Counted from the first letter of the stretch, positions 17,601 to 25,605 are shown. The stretch: DNA of 64,000 nt from CALAMD01 sp035301345 (GCA_035301345.1 DATGUM010000024.1:34922-98921); one strand, 5' to 3'. A program made the numbers and translations. Notes: generated by a model from the sequence alone, not told the origin.

Positions 17601-17640
17601 AAATATCCTGTCACTCATTATAGTGGCAGGATATTTCTTT
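17601..17640 (+). terminator. Terminator of the YtrA-type ABC operon
   Basis: A 14-bp stem (17601-17614 and 17623-17636, one G-T pair) is followed by a T-rich tail, 15 nt after the last stop. Its arm AAATATCCTGTCACT is shared with the ends of the repeats at 24516 and, less exactly, 43201. Confidence 0.8.
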
Positions 17641-17646
17641 TAAAAC

Positions 17647-17673
17647 GCCCGCTTATTTCAGCGTGCTTTTTTT
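17647..17673. terminator. Second hairpin, probable terminator
   Basis: Stem GCCCGCT / AGCGTGC (17647-17653 and 17660-17666, one mismatch) with seven Ts to the right and a short T-run on the minus strand. It can end the small gene at 17680 and back up the operon terminator. Confidence 0.55.
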
Positions 17674-17679
17674 ATATAT

Positions 17680-17907
17680 TTAACCAAGTAGTTGTGATAG
17701 TTTTTTATCTCTGTCTGCACGTTCTTCTTCTGATGCTAAGTCATATTTTTTTAATAAATGAAATAGCTCATTCAATGTTTCTTGGTCAGGTCTTTCGCTT
17801 AATAACTTGGCAGAACCGTCATGTAAGTTAGCTGGTAAAAACGATTTCTGATCAGCAAGCTTTTGTTCAACGTCTGCAATTGGGTGATCAATGTTACATG
17901 AACTCAT
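17680..17907 (-). CDS. Small hypothetical cytoplasmic protein
   Basis: A 75-residue soluble protein of no family I can name with confidence; it resembles short 'group-specific' proteins of Bacillaceae. It starts M-S-S-C-N-I-D-H and is mostly helical and charged, with a single cysteine and no membrane segment. GAGGAGG stands 7 nt before the ATG at 17907, so translation is well supported. It is a single gene between the ABC operon terminator and a membrane protein gene. Confidence 0.7.
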   Translation of the reverse strand: MSSCNIDHPIADVEQKLADQKSFLPANLHDGSAKLLSERPDQETLNELFHLLKKYDLASEEERADRDKKLSQLLG

Positions 17908-18057
17908 TTCATCAACCTCCTCTACTCATTTCTTCTTTTAGTGTATCACAAAGAGCCGTGAGCAATCACTTAATTCAAATATAACCTATCCGAATGAAGT
18001 GGCTATGCTCGTTACTTCTGAAAATTCATAGATGATTAATCCTGGAGTGTTTCTGAA

Positions 18058-18945
18058 TCATTTAATGCTTCTCTCCTTTTGCTTATCTTGTCGCCAAAAT
18101 CGAATGTAGATGAAGATACCAACATTACTAATCGCGAGAATGATGAGAGGCCAATTCAAGAAGGCTGGCCAAATCTCATTTATGCTCTTTATCTTAATAA
18201 ACGTATCCTCATGATTGTTTTCCCTATAAAGCATAGTCAGTTTATCACCGTTATCATAAGCTTTATAAGTCGTCCACGTCACTGCTTTATTACTGACGTA
18301 CATCTCACCTTCTTCATTCGTATAACGTAAAAGTAATTCGTAAGTAGGAAACATATGTTGAACAGTTAGATTTGATTCTCTCGCCTTATTTATAACGGTA
18401 GCTTCTACTTCAGTTAAATGAGACGCGTTAAATTTATGATAGAGATTAGTGCCGATTAAAATCGTCGTAATGACACTAATAAGAATCAATATGATTGCCA
18501 AGACAATCGTTGCACGGCTAAAAATATTATTAATCACCTTTTTTATTACTTTTCGTCGCTTAACAAATTTCGTGGATTGCAACCACTCAAGAACGACAAA
18601 GAACCACACCGTGTCTAATATAATCATTAATGGGATGAAGTACATCTTCTCAATTTTAATATGATAATCGGTTTCAAAGTGTCCCTTTGAACTTATATAT
18701 CCACTTATTTCGTCACCTAATTCTATTGAATCATACATGTCTTTCGATACCTTTGTTGGCGTATCTGAGCCTACAACTACAACTTCATATCGTGGAATTA
18801 ACGCCGGTAAATATAATCCTTTCTTAGCGCTTTTTAACAAAACAGTTGATTCTGCTTCATCTTGTACGGGCCACACCACATTCAAATGTACCCCTATCGT
18901 AATTAATCCAACTAAAACTAAAAGTACTCTATTTTTAAAATCAAT
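18058..18945 (-). CDS. Membrane protein with DUF3592-like extracytoplasmic part; possible ATT start
   Basis: A hypothetical protein, 295 residues if translation begins at an ATT codon (18943-18945), or 275 from the first usual codon, TTG at 18885. The longer form is preferred: the 20 added residues (after D-F-K-N-R) complete a hydrophobic membrane segment that the TTG start would cut, and AAGGGG stands 10 nt before the ATT. Two further helices lie near residues 105-120 and 145-170 and one near the C-terminus. The region between them (V-E-A-T-V-I-N-K-A ... L-L-R-Y-T-N-E-E-G) resembles DUF3592. No neighbour indicates a function. The gene may alternatively have lost its original ATG. Confidence 0.65.
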   Translation of the reverse strand: MDFKNRVLLVLVGLITIGVHLNVVWPVQDEAESTVLLKSAKKGLYLPALIPRYEVVVVGSDTPTKVSKDMYDSIELGDEISGYISSKGHFETDYHIKIEKMYFIPLMIILDTVWFFVVLEWLQSTKFVKRRKVIKKVINNIFSRATIVLAIILILISVITTILIGTNLYHKFNASHLTEVEATVINKARESNLTVQHMFPTYELLLRYTNEEGEMYVSNKAVTWTTYKAYDNGDKLTMLYRENNHEDTFIKIKSINEIWPAFLNWPLIILAISNVGIFIYIRFWRQDKQKERSIK

Positions 18946-19037
18946 AACTACTCAACCCCTTAATATGTCTAACGTCGGAAACCTCATCAAAATATTATTT
19001 TTTAAAACAAGTTCTGTATAGTTTATACAATAACTTT

Positions 19038-19093
19038 AACACAAAGAACCCTCTCCCACCTAAGTGGAAAAGGGTTCTAAACATGACAATATA
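19038..19093. repeat. Direct repeat copy 1 (terminator of fic)
   Basis: 56 bp that match 20349-20404 with only four differences. Inside it, arms 19047-19059 and 19064-19076 form a hairpin that is fully paired (with G-U pairs) on the minus strand and lies 35 nt after the fic stop, so it works as the fic terminator. Confidence 0.85.
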
Positions 19094-19112
19094 TTAAGCT
19101 TTAATTAGAGTA

Positions 19113-20246
19113 TTACCTATCAAATAACTCCAACACATCATAATTAAAGTATTCAACATTTCTTTTTTGCATAGGGTCTTTAAATAACAACCCTTTTTCA
19201 ACAAGTGAGTTCAATGCTCTTCTAGCAGTGGCAGGAGCAACTTTAACATATTTCGCCGCTTCCACAACAGTTATATTTGGCGAACTAAATGTTACCATAT
19301 AAATCATCTTCTCTGTATGTGTCTTACATTTTCTCATACCGTCTTTAGCTAGTTCATTGGCCTGATCTAATAGGTTATTCAGTTTTTCTGCCATCCGTCC
19401 CGAAGCATCTATAAAAAAGTCAAGCCAGCTCTGCCAATCTGGGGAATCGCCACGTGTTCCATTTAATAAGTGATAATACTTCGCTCGTTGCTTTTCTAAC
19501 TCTTCACTTACAAAAAAGATTGGACTAGATATTTGATCTGACTGCATCATAAAGAGAGCTATGATGATTCTACCTATCCTGCCGTTTCCATCTAAAAAAG
19601 GATGAATAGATTCAAATTGAGCATGAAGAATCGCAACTTTTAATAGTGGATGAATGTTTTCATCTAAAATAAATTCTTGATCCGAAAGGTGACCAATAGC
19701 CATCTTTTCACCATAAGGATGTGTATTGGCATATACTTCCCAATTCTCCATATAACTTTCTATCTCATCTGCTTCGACAGGTACATATACTGCGTCCTCA
19801 AATCGTTTTGTAGGTCCTATCCAGTTAGGGACCTTTCTAAATTCCCCACTACCCGCATGAGTACCTCTAGCTCCTTCCATCAACACTTTGTGAAGTTCTA
19901 AAACAAGCCGAGTCGTAAGCGGATAGCCGTTTTGAATACGTTCTTGTCCAAGAGACAATGCTTTACGATAATTTAGCACTTCTATATGTTCTGCTTTTCG
20001 TTTTAACGTATGTTTTTCATGTACCATATCTGTAAAGGTCACTTGAGTACCTTCAATTTTTGTCGATTGAACAGATTCTTTTAAAGCTAACGTATTAACT
20101 AAATCACCTTTTACGATAGAGTGTCTTAATTTTTCATCTAACCTGCTTATTTTTGCTGAAACCACCGCCAGTTTCATAAATAGGTCAGGAGCCAAATCTC
20201 TTTTAATGCTAACAGGCAATTTTTTAATTCCTTTAATTGGTGACAT
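19113..20246 (-). CDS. Fic family protein (class II, self-inhibited) with C-terminal winged helix
   Basis: A 377-residue Fic-domain protein. The catalytic motif H-P-F-L-D-G-N-G-R-I-G-R is intact at residues 215-226. The N-terminal inhibitory motif (S/T)xxxE(G/N) is present as S-T-K-I-E-G at 61-66, which defines class II Fic proteins whose glutamate blocks ATP binding. A C-terminal winged helix (about 310-370, with T-V-V-E-A-A-K-Y-V-K-V-A-P-A-T-A-R-R-A-L) suggests DNA binding. The family transfers AMP from ATP to protein hydroxyls; the target is unknown. ATG at 20246 follows AAGAGGAG. No antitoxin gene is needed or present, as inhibition is built in. It lies between two copies of a terminator repeat, which suggests insertion. 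Confidence 0.93.
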   Translation of the reverse strand: MSPIKGIKKLPVSIKRDLAPDLFMKLAVVSAKISRLDEKLRHSIVKGDLVNTLALKESVQSTKIEGTQVTFTDMVHEKHTLKRKAEHIEVLNYRKALSLGQERIQNGYPLTTRLVLELHKVLMEGARGTHAGSGEFRKVPNWIGPTKRFEDAVYVPVEADEIESYMENWEVYANTHPYGEKMAIGHLSDQEFILDENIHPLLKVAILHAQFESIHPFLDGNGRIGRIIIALFMMQSDQISSPIFFVSEELEKQRAKYYHLLNGTRGDSPDWQSWLDFFIDASGRMAEKLNNLLDQANELAKDGMRKCKTHTEKMIYMVTFSSPNITVVEAAKYVKVAPATARRALNSLVEKGLLFKDPMQKRNVEYFNYDVLELFDR

Positions 20247-20290
20247 TACTTCACTCCTCTTAAGTTAATTTTACGAGAAAATGAGCTTAG

Positions 20291-20307
20291 TGTGTATATT
20301 ATACACA
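20291..20307. promoter_or_regulatory. fic promoter -10 inside a palindrome
   Basis: On the minus strand TGTGTATAATATACACA is a 17-bp palindrome with 8-bp arms, and its centre contains a perfect -10 TATAAT about 45 bp before the fic start. A symmetric site laid over the -10 is what a repressor operator looks like; the winged helix of Fic itself is a candidate binder. No convincing -35 is visible. Confidence 0.6.
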
Positions 20308-20348
20308 TATAAAGATTAAAATAATATGTTTTTTACTTTATATATTAA

Positions 20349-20404
20349 AACACAAAAAACCCTCTCCCACCTAAGTGGAAAAGGGTTCTAAATACAACAA
20401 TATA
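20349..20404. repeat. Direct repeat copy 2 (terminator of nrdF)
   Basis: The partner of 19038-19093. Its hairpin (13-bp stem, two G-U pairs on the minus strand, arms 20358-20370 and 20375-20387) is followed by a run of Ts on that strand and lies about 50 nt past the nrdF stop. Confidence 0.85.
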
Positions 20405-20438
20405 AATTTCACATATTGAGTATTCTATTATTTAATGA

Positions 20439-21482
20439 TTATAGATCGTCAAAGCCGTTTAGGTCACTTGTTTTTGTATATTGTCTTGATGTTTGTTCGA
20501 AGAAGTCTGTTTTCGTGCCGTCGAAGTTATCGACGTACGCGCGAATCCAGCGCATTGGGTTTTCGACAAACTCAGGGTACATTTCTTCTAAGCCGAGCAT
20601 ACGTAACATTTTGTTTGCACGGTACTTCACGTAGCCTGCCATTTCTTCTAAATCAATACCTTCAACGTCTGCTAATACGTAACGCGACCATTCGATTTCA
20701 TTTTCAACTGACGTACGGAATGCATCGTATACCCACTCCGTTAATTCTGCTGTGTTTTCTTCCGGGTTTTCAGCGAGCGTTGCACGGAATAATTCAGCAA
20801 TGAAACGTCCATGTTCTAATTCGTCACGGTTAATATAACTAACCATCGTCGACGTACCGACCATTTTGTTATGACGTGCTAAGTTATAGAAGAACGCGAA
20901 TCCTGAGTAGAAGAACATTCCTTCAAGTAATGCTGTATAAACCATCGTCTTTAAAATGTTTTCTACTGTTGGTTCTTCAACGAATAAGTTATAGTGGTTC
21001 GTTACATGTTCATTTCGTTTTAATAATACAGGGTCTTTTCGACCGAGCTGGAATGATTCGTTTTGTTCATCAAGTGAAACGACAGATGAAAGAACGTAAG
21101 AGTAACTTTCATTATGAACTGCTTCTTGTTGAGCAATAACTGCCATAATCGACTGAACAGACGGATCTGTTGCATATAATGAAATTAAAAGTGCTGTACG
21201 CGTTTGTGGCGCGTCTAATGTTGATAATAAGCCAATAATTTTTAAATAAGCATCTTGTTCAGCTTTCGTGAGTAACGGAAATTCTTTTACGTCACTCGCC
21301 ATGTTAACTTCGTCTGCTTGCCAGTAGTTACCGACTAAGCGTTTATACATTTTATACCAATGTGGATAAGCAATATCGTTCCAATTTAAAATACCACTTG
21401 ATTCTCCACCGAATAATTTTGTTGATTTGTTCGGGTGGAGTGGCTCTAAAGTTTTTGCACGACTAAGCATAGACGTAGACAT
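20439..21482 (-). CDS. nrdF: Ribonucleoside-diphosphate reductase, beta (radical) subunit
   Basis: A 347-residue class I ribonucleotide reductase beta subunit. Dimetal ligands and the radical tyrosine are visible: Asp90, Glu120, His123 and Tyr127 (E-A-V-H-N-E-S-Y), Glu187 (L-L-E-G) and Glu221/His224 (D-E-L-E-H). The tyrosine argues for a tyrosyl-radical enzyme. It reduces NDPs to dNDPs together with the alpha subunit encoded upstream. It overlaps the flavodoxin gene by 20 nt, so alpha, flavodoxin and beta form one operon. I use nrdF because a flavodoxin partners it, but sequence alone does not exclude class Ia naming. Confidence 0.92.
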   Translation of the reverse strand: MSTSMLSRAKTLEPLHPNKSTKLFGGESSGILNWNDIAYPHWYKMYKRLVGNYWQADEVNMASDVKEFPLLTKAEQDAYLKIIGLLSTLDAPQTRTALLISLYATDPSVQSIMAVIAQQEAVHNESYSYVLSSVVSLDEQNESFQLGRKDPVLLKRNEHVTNHYNLFVEEPTVENILKTMVYTALLEGMFFYSGFAFFYNLARHNKMVGTSTMVSYINRDELEHGRFIAELFRATLAENPEENTAELTEWVYDAFRTSVENEIEWSRYVLADVEGIDLEEMAGYVKYRANKMLRMLGLEEMYPEFVENPMRWIRAYVDNFDGTKTDFFEQTSRQYTKTSDLNGFDDL

Positions 21483-21900
21483 CTGATAAAACCCCTCTCA
21501 ACCATTGTTCAATATATTGTTCTTGCATGCCTCTTGGCGATTGTTCGATTTTTAAGCCTTTCCACGGGCTATTGTAAAACTTAGCGAGTTTATCAACTGC
21601 AATGCAGTATTGATATTCCTCACCAAACTGTGTGTCTCCTGTTCCAAAAACAGCGACACGCTCAGGTTTGTACCCGACGTTATAAACAAAATCTTTTACT
21701 TCATCAGGCGTTGCTCCATAATCCCACGTAAATGTTCCGAGGAAAATCATATCGTATGAGCGAACGTCTTCTGGAAACGGATCAACGTCGATATGATGCA
21801 TATCGGCGTCGATGCGCTCCTTCTGTAAATGATGTTCAATATGTTCCGCGACTTCCTTCGTATTTCCACTATAGGATGCATAAGCAATTAGTATTCTCAA
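21463..21900 (-). CDS. Flavodoxin of the ribonucleotide reductase operon
   Basis: A 145-residue flavodoxin. The FMN phosphate loop is Y-A-S-Y-S-G-N-T near residues 7-14, an isoalloxazine-binding loop T-F-T-W-D-Y-G lies near 56, and F-G-T-G-D-T-Q-F-G-E-E-Y near 87 is typical of short-chain flavodoxins (YkuN/YkuP type). It is not the shorter, divergent NrdI type, yet it occupies the position where nrdI lies in class Ib operons. It overlaps both nrdE (4 nt) and nrdF (20 nt), so tight co-translation is expected. A role in activating the beta-subunit metal centre or reducing the enzyme is inferred from position. Confidence 0.9.
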   Translation of the reverse strand: MRILIAYASYSGNTKEVAEHIEHHLQKERIDADMHHIDVDPFPEDVRSYDMIFLGTFTWDYGATPDEVKDFVYNVGYKPERVAVFGTGDTQFGEEYQYCIAVDKLAKFYNSPWKGLKIEQSPRGMQEQYIEQWLRGVLSDVYVYA

Positions 21901-24128
21901 CTTTCACACCACACACATTCTTCGACTTCGTTCGCTGTTGAGCGTACGTAATAAGTCGTTTTTAGTCCTTCTTTCCATGCTTGTACGTGTAAGTCTAATA
22001 ACACAGATGCACGAATCGTATTTGGAACGTACATATTAAATGATAAGCTCTGGTCAATGTGCTTTTGACGTGCTGCATTTTGTCGCACAGACCAGCGTTG
22101 GTCAACGATATATGCTGACTTTCGGTAAATATCGTACGTATTATGATCTAAATCTGGTGCCGTCGTTGGTATACGGAAATCTTTCTTCTCTTCGCTATAA
22201 AACGGCTGGAACACTGGGTCAATACTCGCTGTTGAACCTGCAATCATCGCTGTTGACGAGTTCGGTGCAACCGCCATTAAATAACCGTTTCTCATTCCGT
22301 GTTCTTTAACATCTTTGCGAAGCTCTGTCCACTTCTCATCTTCGTATCCACGAACATCGAAATATGAACCTGTATCCCAAGCACTTCCTGCAAATAAAGG
22401 ATAGCTTTCTTTCTCTTTACTTAGTTCCATGCTCGATTTAATCGTTAAATAAGCAATCTTTTCATACAATTCATCAGCATATGATACGGCTTCTTCTGAC
22501 TCCCACTGGATGCCTTTAAGTGCGAGTAAGTGGTGCCATCCGAACGTTCCAAGCCCGATTGCACGGTATCTTTGGTTCGTAATAATCGCTTGTTTAATCG
22601 GTAGTGTATTCATATCAATAACGTTGTCTAACATACGTACTTGAATCGGAATTAAACGTTCTAAAACGTCTGCCTTTACCGCACGACCTAAGTTAACTGA
22701 ACTTAAGTTACATACGACGTAATCACCTGAATGATACTTCTTAACGATTGAACCATCTTCATCAATAAACTCTTCAACTAACTGAGTAGCTGATTGGTTT
22801 TGTGTAATTTCTGTACATAAGTTTGAGCAGTAAATGATTCCTTCGTGACTGTTACTATTCATACGGTTGACTTCATCACGGTAGAACATAAATGGTGTCC
22901 CCGTCTCTAATTGAGAAACCATAACACGTTTCATAATTTCAATTGCTGGTACTTTAGTTTTTGATAATTGTTCGTTCGCGACACATTCTTCATACTTCTT
23001 GCGCCACGTACCGTCACCTTTTTCTTCATCGTAGAAGTCTTCAAGTGAATAACCCATCACTTCACGTACTTCATGTGGATCAAATAAGTACCAATCTTCA
23101 CGGCTTTCAACTTTTTCCATGAAGTAGTCTGGCATACAAACGCCTGTGAAAATATCGTGAGCACGTAAACGCTCATCCCCGTTATTTAATTTCAAGTCAA
23201 GGAATAGTTCAATGTCCTTGTGCCAAACGTCTAAATAAATAGCAATAGCACCTTTTCGCGTACCTAATTGATCAACGCTAACTGCCGTGTTGTTTAATTG
23301 TTTAATCCACGGAACGACACCTGAAGACATGTTCTTATATCCTTTAATTGAACTTCCTCGCGCACGAACTTTACCCATATAAACGCCGATTCCACCACCG
23401 TTTTTAGATAGTTGTGCAATGTCTGAGTTACTATCATAAATCGCTTGTAAACTATCATCTACAGTATCAATGAAACAGCTTGATAGTTGTCCGTGTGACT
23501 TACCAGCATTCGTTAATGTCGGTGTTGCTACTGTCATATAAAGGTTCGATAACGCCCAGTAAGCTTCAATGACTGAATCCATACGTGTATCTTTGTTTTC
23601 ATCTTGCATAAGATACATAGCGATAATCATCCAACGCTCTTGTGGGAGTTCATAAACGTTCTTCGTATGGTCCGTCGCTAAATAACGTGTCGCTAACGTA
23701 TATAATCCTAAATATGTGAAAAGTAAATCGCGCTCTGGCGCAAGTTGTTCACCTAAGTGCTCAATTTCTTCTTTTGAATATGCATTAATAATATGTGTCG
23801 AATAAATCTTTTTATCGACGAGTGTTTGAATGAGATTATAAAAACTTCCGTACTTTTTATCTGCATCATAATTTCGACTAGCAGCTGCATCTTTATATAA
23901 TTGTTGTAAATAAACTCTCTCGGCTACATACGTCCAATTTGGGTGTGCCTCATCTATATTTTCTAGAGCATTTTTAATTAATATGTCTGTTATCTTCTCA
24001 CTAGAAGCTTCCCCTTCTAACGCGCGTAAAGACTTTTCCTTATAAGCTTGCTTATCAATTGATAAACCTTGCACAGCTTCCTCGATACGCTGCACAACCC
24101 TTTCGTTACTAACTAATACTGATGACAT
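21897..24128 (-). CDS. nrdE: Ribonucleoside-diphosphate reductase, alpha (catalytic) subunit
   Basis: A 743-residue class I alpha subunit. The active site has the cysteine of Q-L-S-S-C-F (near 217), the N-x-C-x-E triad in S-N-L-C-T-E (near 436) and the P-N-S-S-T-A nucleotide-binding motif (near 625). The C-terminal tail ends E-C-V-W-C-E-S, the C-x-x-C redox pair re-reduced by thioredoxin or glutaredoxin. No full N-terminal ATP-cone is obvious, suggesting reduced allosteric control. The ATG at 24128 follows AAGGAGG. It is the first gene of the alpha-flavodoxin-beta operon, behind paired NrdR-like boxes and a leader of about 250 nt. Confidence 0.93.
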   Translation of the reverse strand: MSSVLVSNERVVQRIEEAVQGLSIDKQAYKEKSLRALEGEASSEKITDILIKNALENIDEAHPNWTYVAERVYLQQLYKDAAASRNYDADKKYGSFYNLIQTLVDKKIYSTHIINAYSKEEIEHLGEQLAPERDLLFTYLGLYTLATRYLATDHTKNVYELPQERWMIIAMYLMQDENKDTRMDSVIEAYWALSNLYMTVATPTLTNAGKSHGQLSSCFIDTVDDSLQAIYDSNSDIAQLSKNGGGIGVYMGKVRARGSSIKGYKNMSSGVVPWIKQLNNTAVSVDQLGTRKGAIAIYLDVWHKDIELFLDLKLNNGDERLRAHDIFTGVCMPDYFMEKVESREDWYLFDPHEVREVMGYSLEDFYDEEKGDGTWRKKYEECVANEQLSKTKVPAIEIMKRVMVSQLETGTPFMFYRDEVNRMNSNSHEGIIYCSNLCTEITQNQSATQLVEEFIDEDGSIVKKYHSGDYVVCNLSSVNLGRAVKADVLERLIPIQVRMLDNVIDMNTLPIKQAIITNQRYRAIGLGTFGWHHLLALKGIQWESEEAVSYADELYEKIAYLTIKSSMELSKEKESYPLFAGSAWDTGSYFDVRGYEDEKWTELRKDVKEHGMRNGYLMAVAPNSSTAMIAGSTASIDPVFQPFYSEEKKDFRIPTTAPDLDHNTYDIYRKSAYIVDQRWSVRQNAARQKHIDQSLSFNMYVPNTIRASVLLDLHVQAWKEGLKTTYYVRSTANEVEECVWCES

Positions 24129-24223
24129 AATGTAGCCTCCTTAAATATTAAAAACTGCCACTAAAGTAAAGCTTCCAAATCAAGCAGCAGATGTTTTGTT
24201 TTTTTAAGACAAATCATACAAAA

Positions 24224-24267
24224 TGCCACAAGAATTATTTTGAGCAATGACTGCTAAAATTGTGGCA
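24224..24267 (-). other. Stem-loop in the nrdE leader
   Basis: Arms TGCCACAA and TTGTGGCA (24224-24231 and 24260-24267) enclose a second, imperfect stem. The structure lies about 100 nt upstream of the nrdE start, between the NrdR boxes and the gene. No U-run directly follows, and it shows no cobalamin-riboswitch motif. Confidence 0.45.
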
Positions 24268-24334
24268 AAACGTGATGATTGTCGTATGTATGAATGAAAA
24301 AGAGCATTTATTTGCTTTTTTCATTTTCTTTTTT

Positions 24335-24350
24335 CGTCCATATATAGTAT
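24335..24350. promoter_or_regulatory. NrdR box, proximal
   Basis: Core CCATATATAG (24338-24347), one change from the CTATATATAG-type centre of the NrdR consensus. Its centre is 42 bp from the centre of the second box, four helical turns, as expected for two co-facing NrdR sites. Confidence 0.7.
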
Positions 24351-24376
24351 GTCTTTCGATTAATTTCGCCGTTTCA

Positions 24377-24392
24377 TTACTATATATTGTAA
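24377..24392. promoter_or_regulatory. NrdR box, distal
   Basis: TTACTATATATTGTAA, close to the 16-bp NrdR palindrome consensus acaCtAtATaTaGtgt. Together with the box at 24335-24350 it should let the NrdR repressor shut off the operon when dATP is high. Confidence 0.75.
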
Positions 24393-24515
24393 TTAACACA
24401 CTAACATATAAACTTACATTTAGCAATATTTTATAAGCGAATGTTTAAGAAAAAAGTAAAATAGGTCTTTTATCTAATGATTAAAAATTTTTCTGAAAAT
24501 TGATACGTATATGAC

Positions 24516-24625
24516 AAAAATATCCTGTTCTTTCCTAGGGAAGTGAAGAAGTTGAGCTTCATTCTTCTTACCTCTGTGAAATAAGAGAGCGTTCGCTATT
24601 CCCCTAAGAGTGACAGGATATTTCC
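24516..24625. repeat. 110-bp hairpin repeat (GACAGG family), copy 1
   Basis: Inverted ends AAATATCCTGTTCTTTCCTAGGG and its near-complement CCCTAAGAGTGACAGGATATTT are joined by a degenerate copy of the GAAGAATTG hairpin (24542-24570). The same ends frame the element at 43201-43339, and the terminator at 17601 has one arm of it. It follows the gltC gene and may end its transcript. Confidence 0.7.
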
Positions 24626-24702
24626 TTATGATTCATTGTTAGTTATACGTTTGCTTCTACCCGAATAAACTTTTCCTCATGTGATAATAAAGTCACAGCG
24701 CT

Positions 24703-25605
24703 TTATTGAAATTTTTCTAGTCGCTGGAAAAATGTCGTGACGTAATCATAAAATAACTTTTCTGTCGGTAATAGCTTACGATCGTTCGGAATAATAATAC
24801 CGACTGTTCGCGTTATTTGTGGTTCAATGATTGGAACAGTGACCGTCGCGCGTGGTAAATTGTCGACTAACGTAATTTCTGGAATGAGCGATATACCGAG
24901 CCCAGCAGAAACGAGTCCTTTAATCGCATCAATGTCTTGCCCTTCAAATGATACTTTCGGTAAAAACCCTTGTTGCTTACAACTAGACGTCACTAACTCA
25001 CGTAAAACAAACCCTTCAGGGAATAAAATGAATGCTTCTTCCTTTAATTGGTTGAGTGATAATTCTTTCGCGCTCGCTAACGGGTGGTTAATCGGCAAAA
25101 GCGCAACGACTTTTTCCGTAAAAAAGATATTCCCACTCACTTCAGATGTTGTCGGTGGAACAGGTGCAACGAGCGCCATATTAATGTTACCTTTTTTCAC
25201 CTTTTCAATGAGTTCATCATATGAATCTTGTTTAAATTGAAATTGCACAGTCGGATATTCATTATTAAAGGCAGAAAGGGCTGACGGTAAAATATACGTC
25301 GACAAACTACTCGGAAAACCAATATGAACAGTCCCTTTCTCTGGATCTGTATATTCACTAACAATTTGCTTCGCATCATCAATGACATTCATCGCTTGTT
25401 CCATATGCTCAAGAAACATTTCGCCGATTGGTGTTAGTTTTATATTACGACCTTGCCGAATAAATAAATCGACGCCGAGTTCCGATTCTAAATTAAATAT
25501 TTGACGACTGACGGCTGACTGAGCGACGTGTAGCGCATTCGCTGCTTCTGTCACATGTTCCCGCTTCGCTACTTCAATAAAGTATTTAATCTGTCTTAGT
25601 TCCAT
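24703..25605 (-). CDS. gltC: LysR family regulator, GltC-like
   Basis: A 300-residue LysR protein: N-terminal winged helix (M-E-L-R-Q-I-K-Y-F-I-E-V-A ... A-Q-S-A-V-S-R-Q-I) and a C-terminal effector domain with P-E-G-F-V-L-R-E, D-A-I-K-G-L-V-S-A-G-L-G. These stretches match B. subtilis GltC, the activator of glutamate synthase, almost residue for residue from memory. Here the divergent neighbour is not gltAB but an NADP-glutamate dehydrogenase, so the regulon member has changed or widened. ATG at 25605 follows GGAGGCGG. Response to 2-oxoglutarate/glutamate is expected from GltC; not shown here. Confidence 0.85.
   Translation of the reverse strand: MELRQIKYFIEVAKREHVTEAANALHVAQSAVSRQIFNLESELGVDLFIRQGRNIKLTPIGEMFLEHMEQAMNVIDDAKQIVSEYTDPEKGTVHIGFPSSLSTYILPSALSAFNNEYPTVQFQFKQDSYDELIEKVKKGNINMALVAPVPPTTSEVSGNIFFTEKVVALLPINHPLASAKELSLNQLKEEAFILFPEGFVLRELVTSSCKQQGFLPKVSFEGQDIDAIKGLVSAGLGISLIPEITLVDNLPRATVTVPIIEPQITRTVGIIIPNDRKLLPTEKLFYDYVTTFFQRLEKFQ

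Noticed and set aside
19113..20246. Fic as the toxin of a Fic-antitoxin pair
   Set aside because: No separate antitoxin gene is adjacent, and the inhibitory S-T-K-I-E-G motif is within the same protein (class II).
24129..24420. Cobalamin or other riboswitch before nrdE
   Set aside because: No B12-box or other conserved riboswitch core is present; only a simple stem-loop.
24235..24426. 63-codon minus-strand frame upstream of nrdE
   Set aside because: It overlaps the NrdR boxes and the leader and has no ribosome site.
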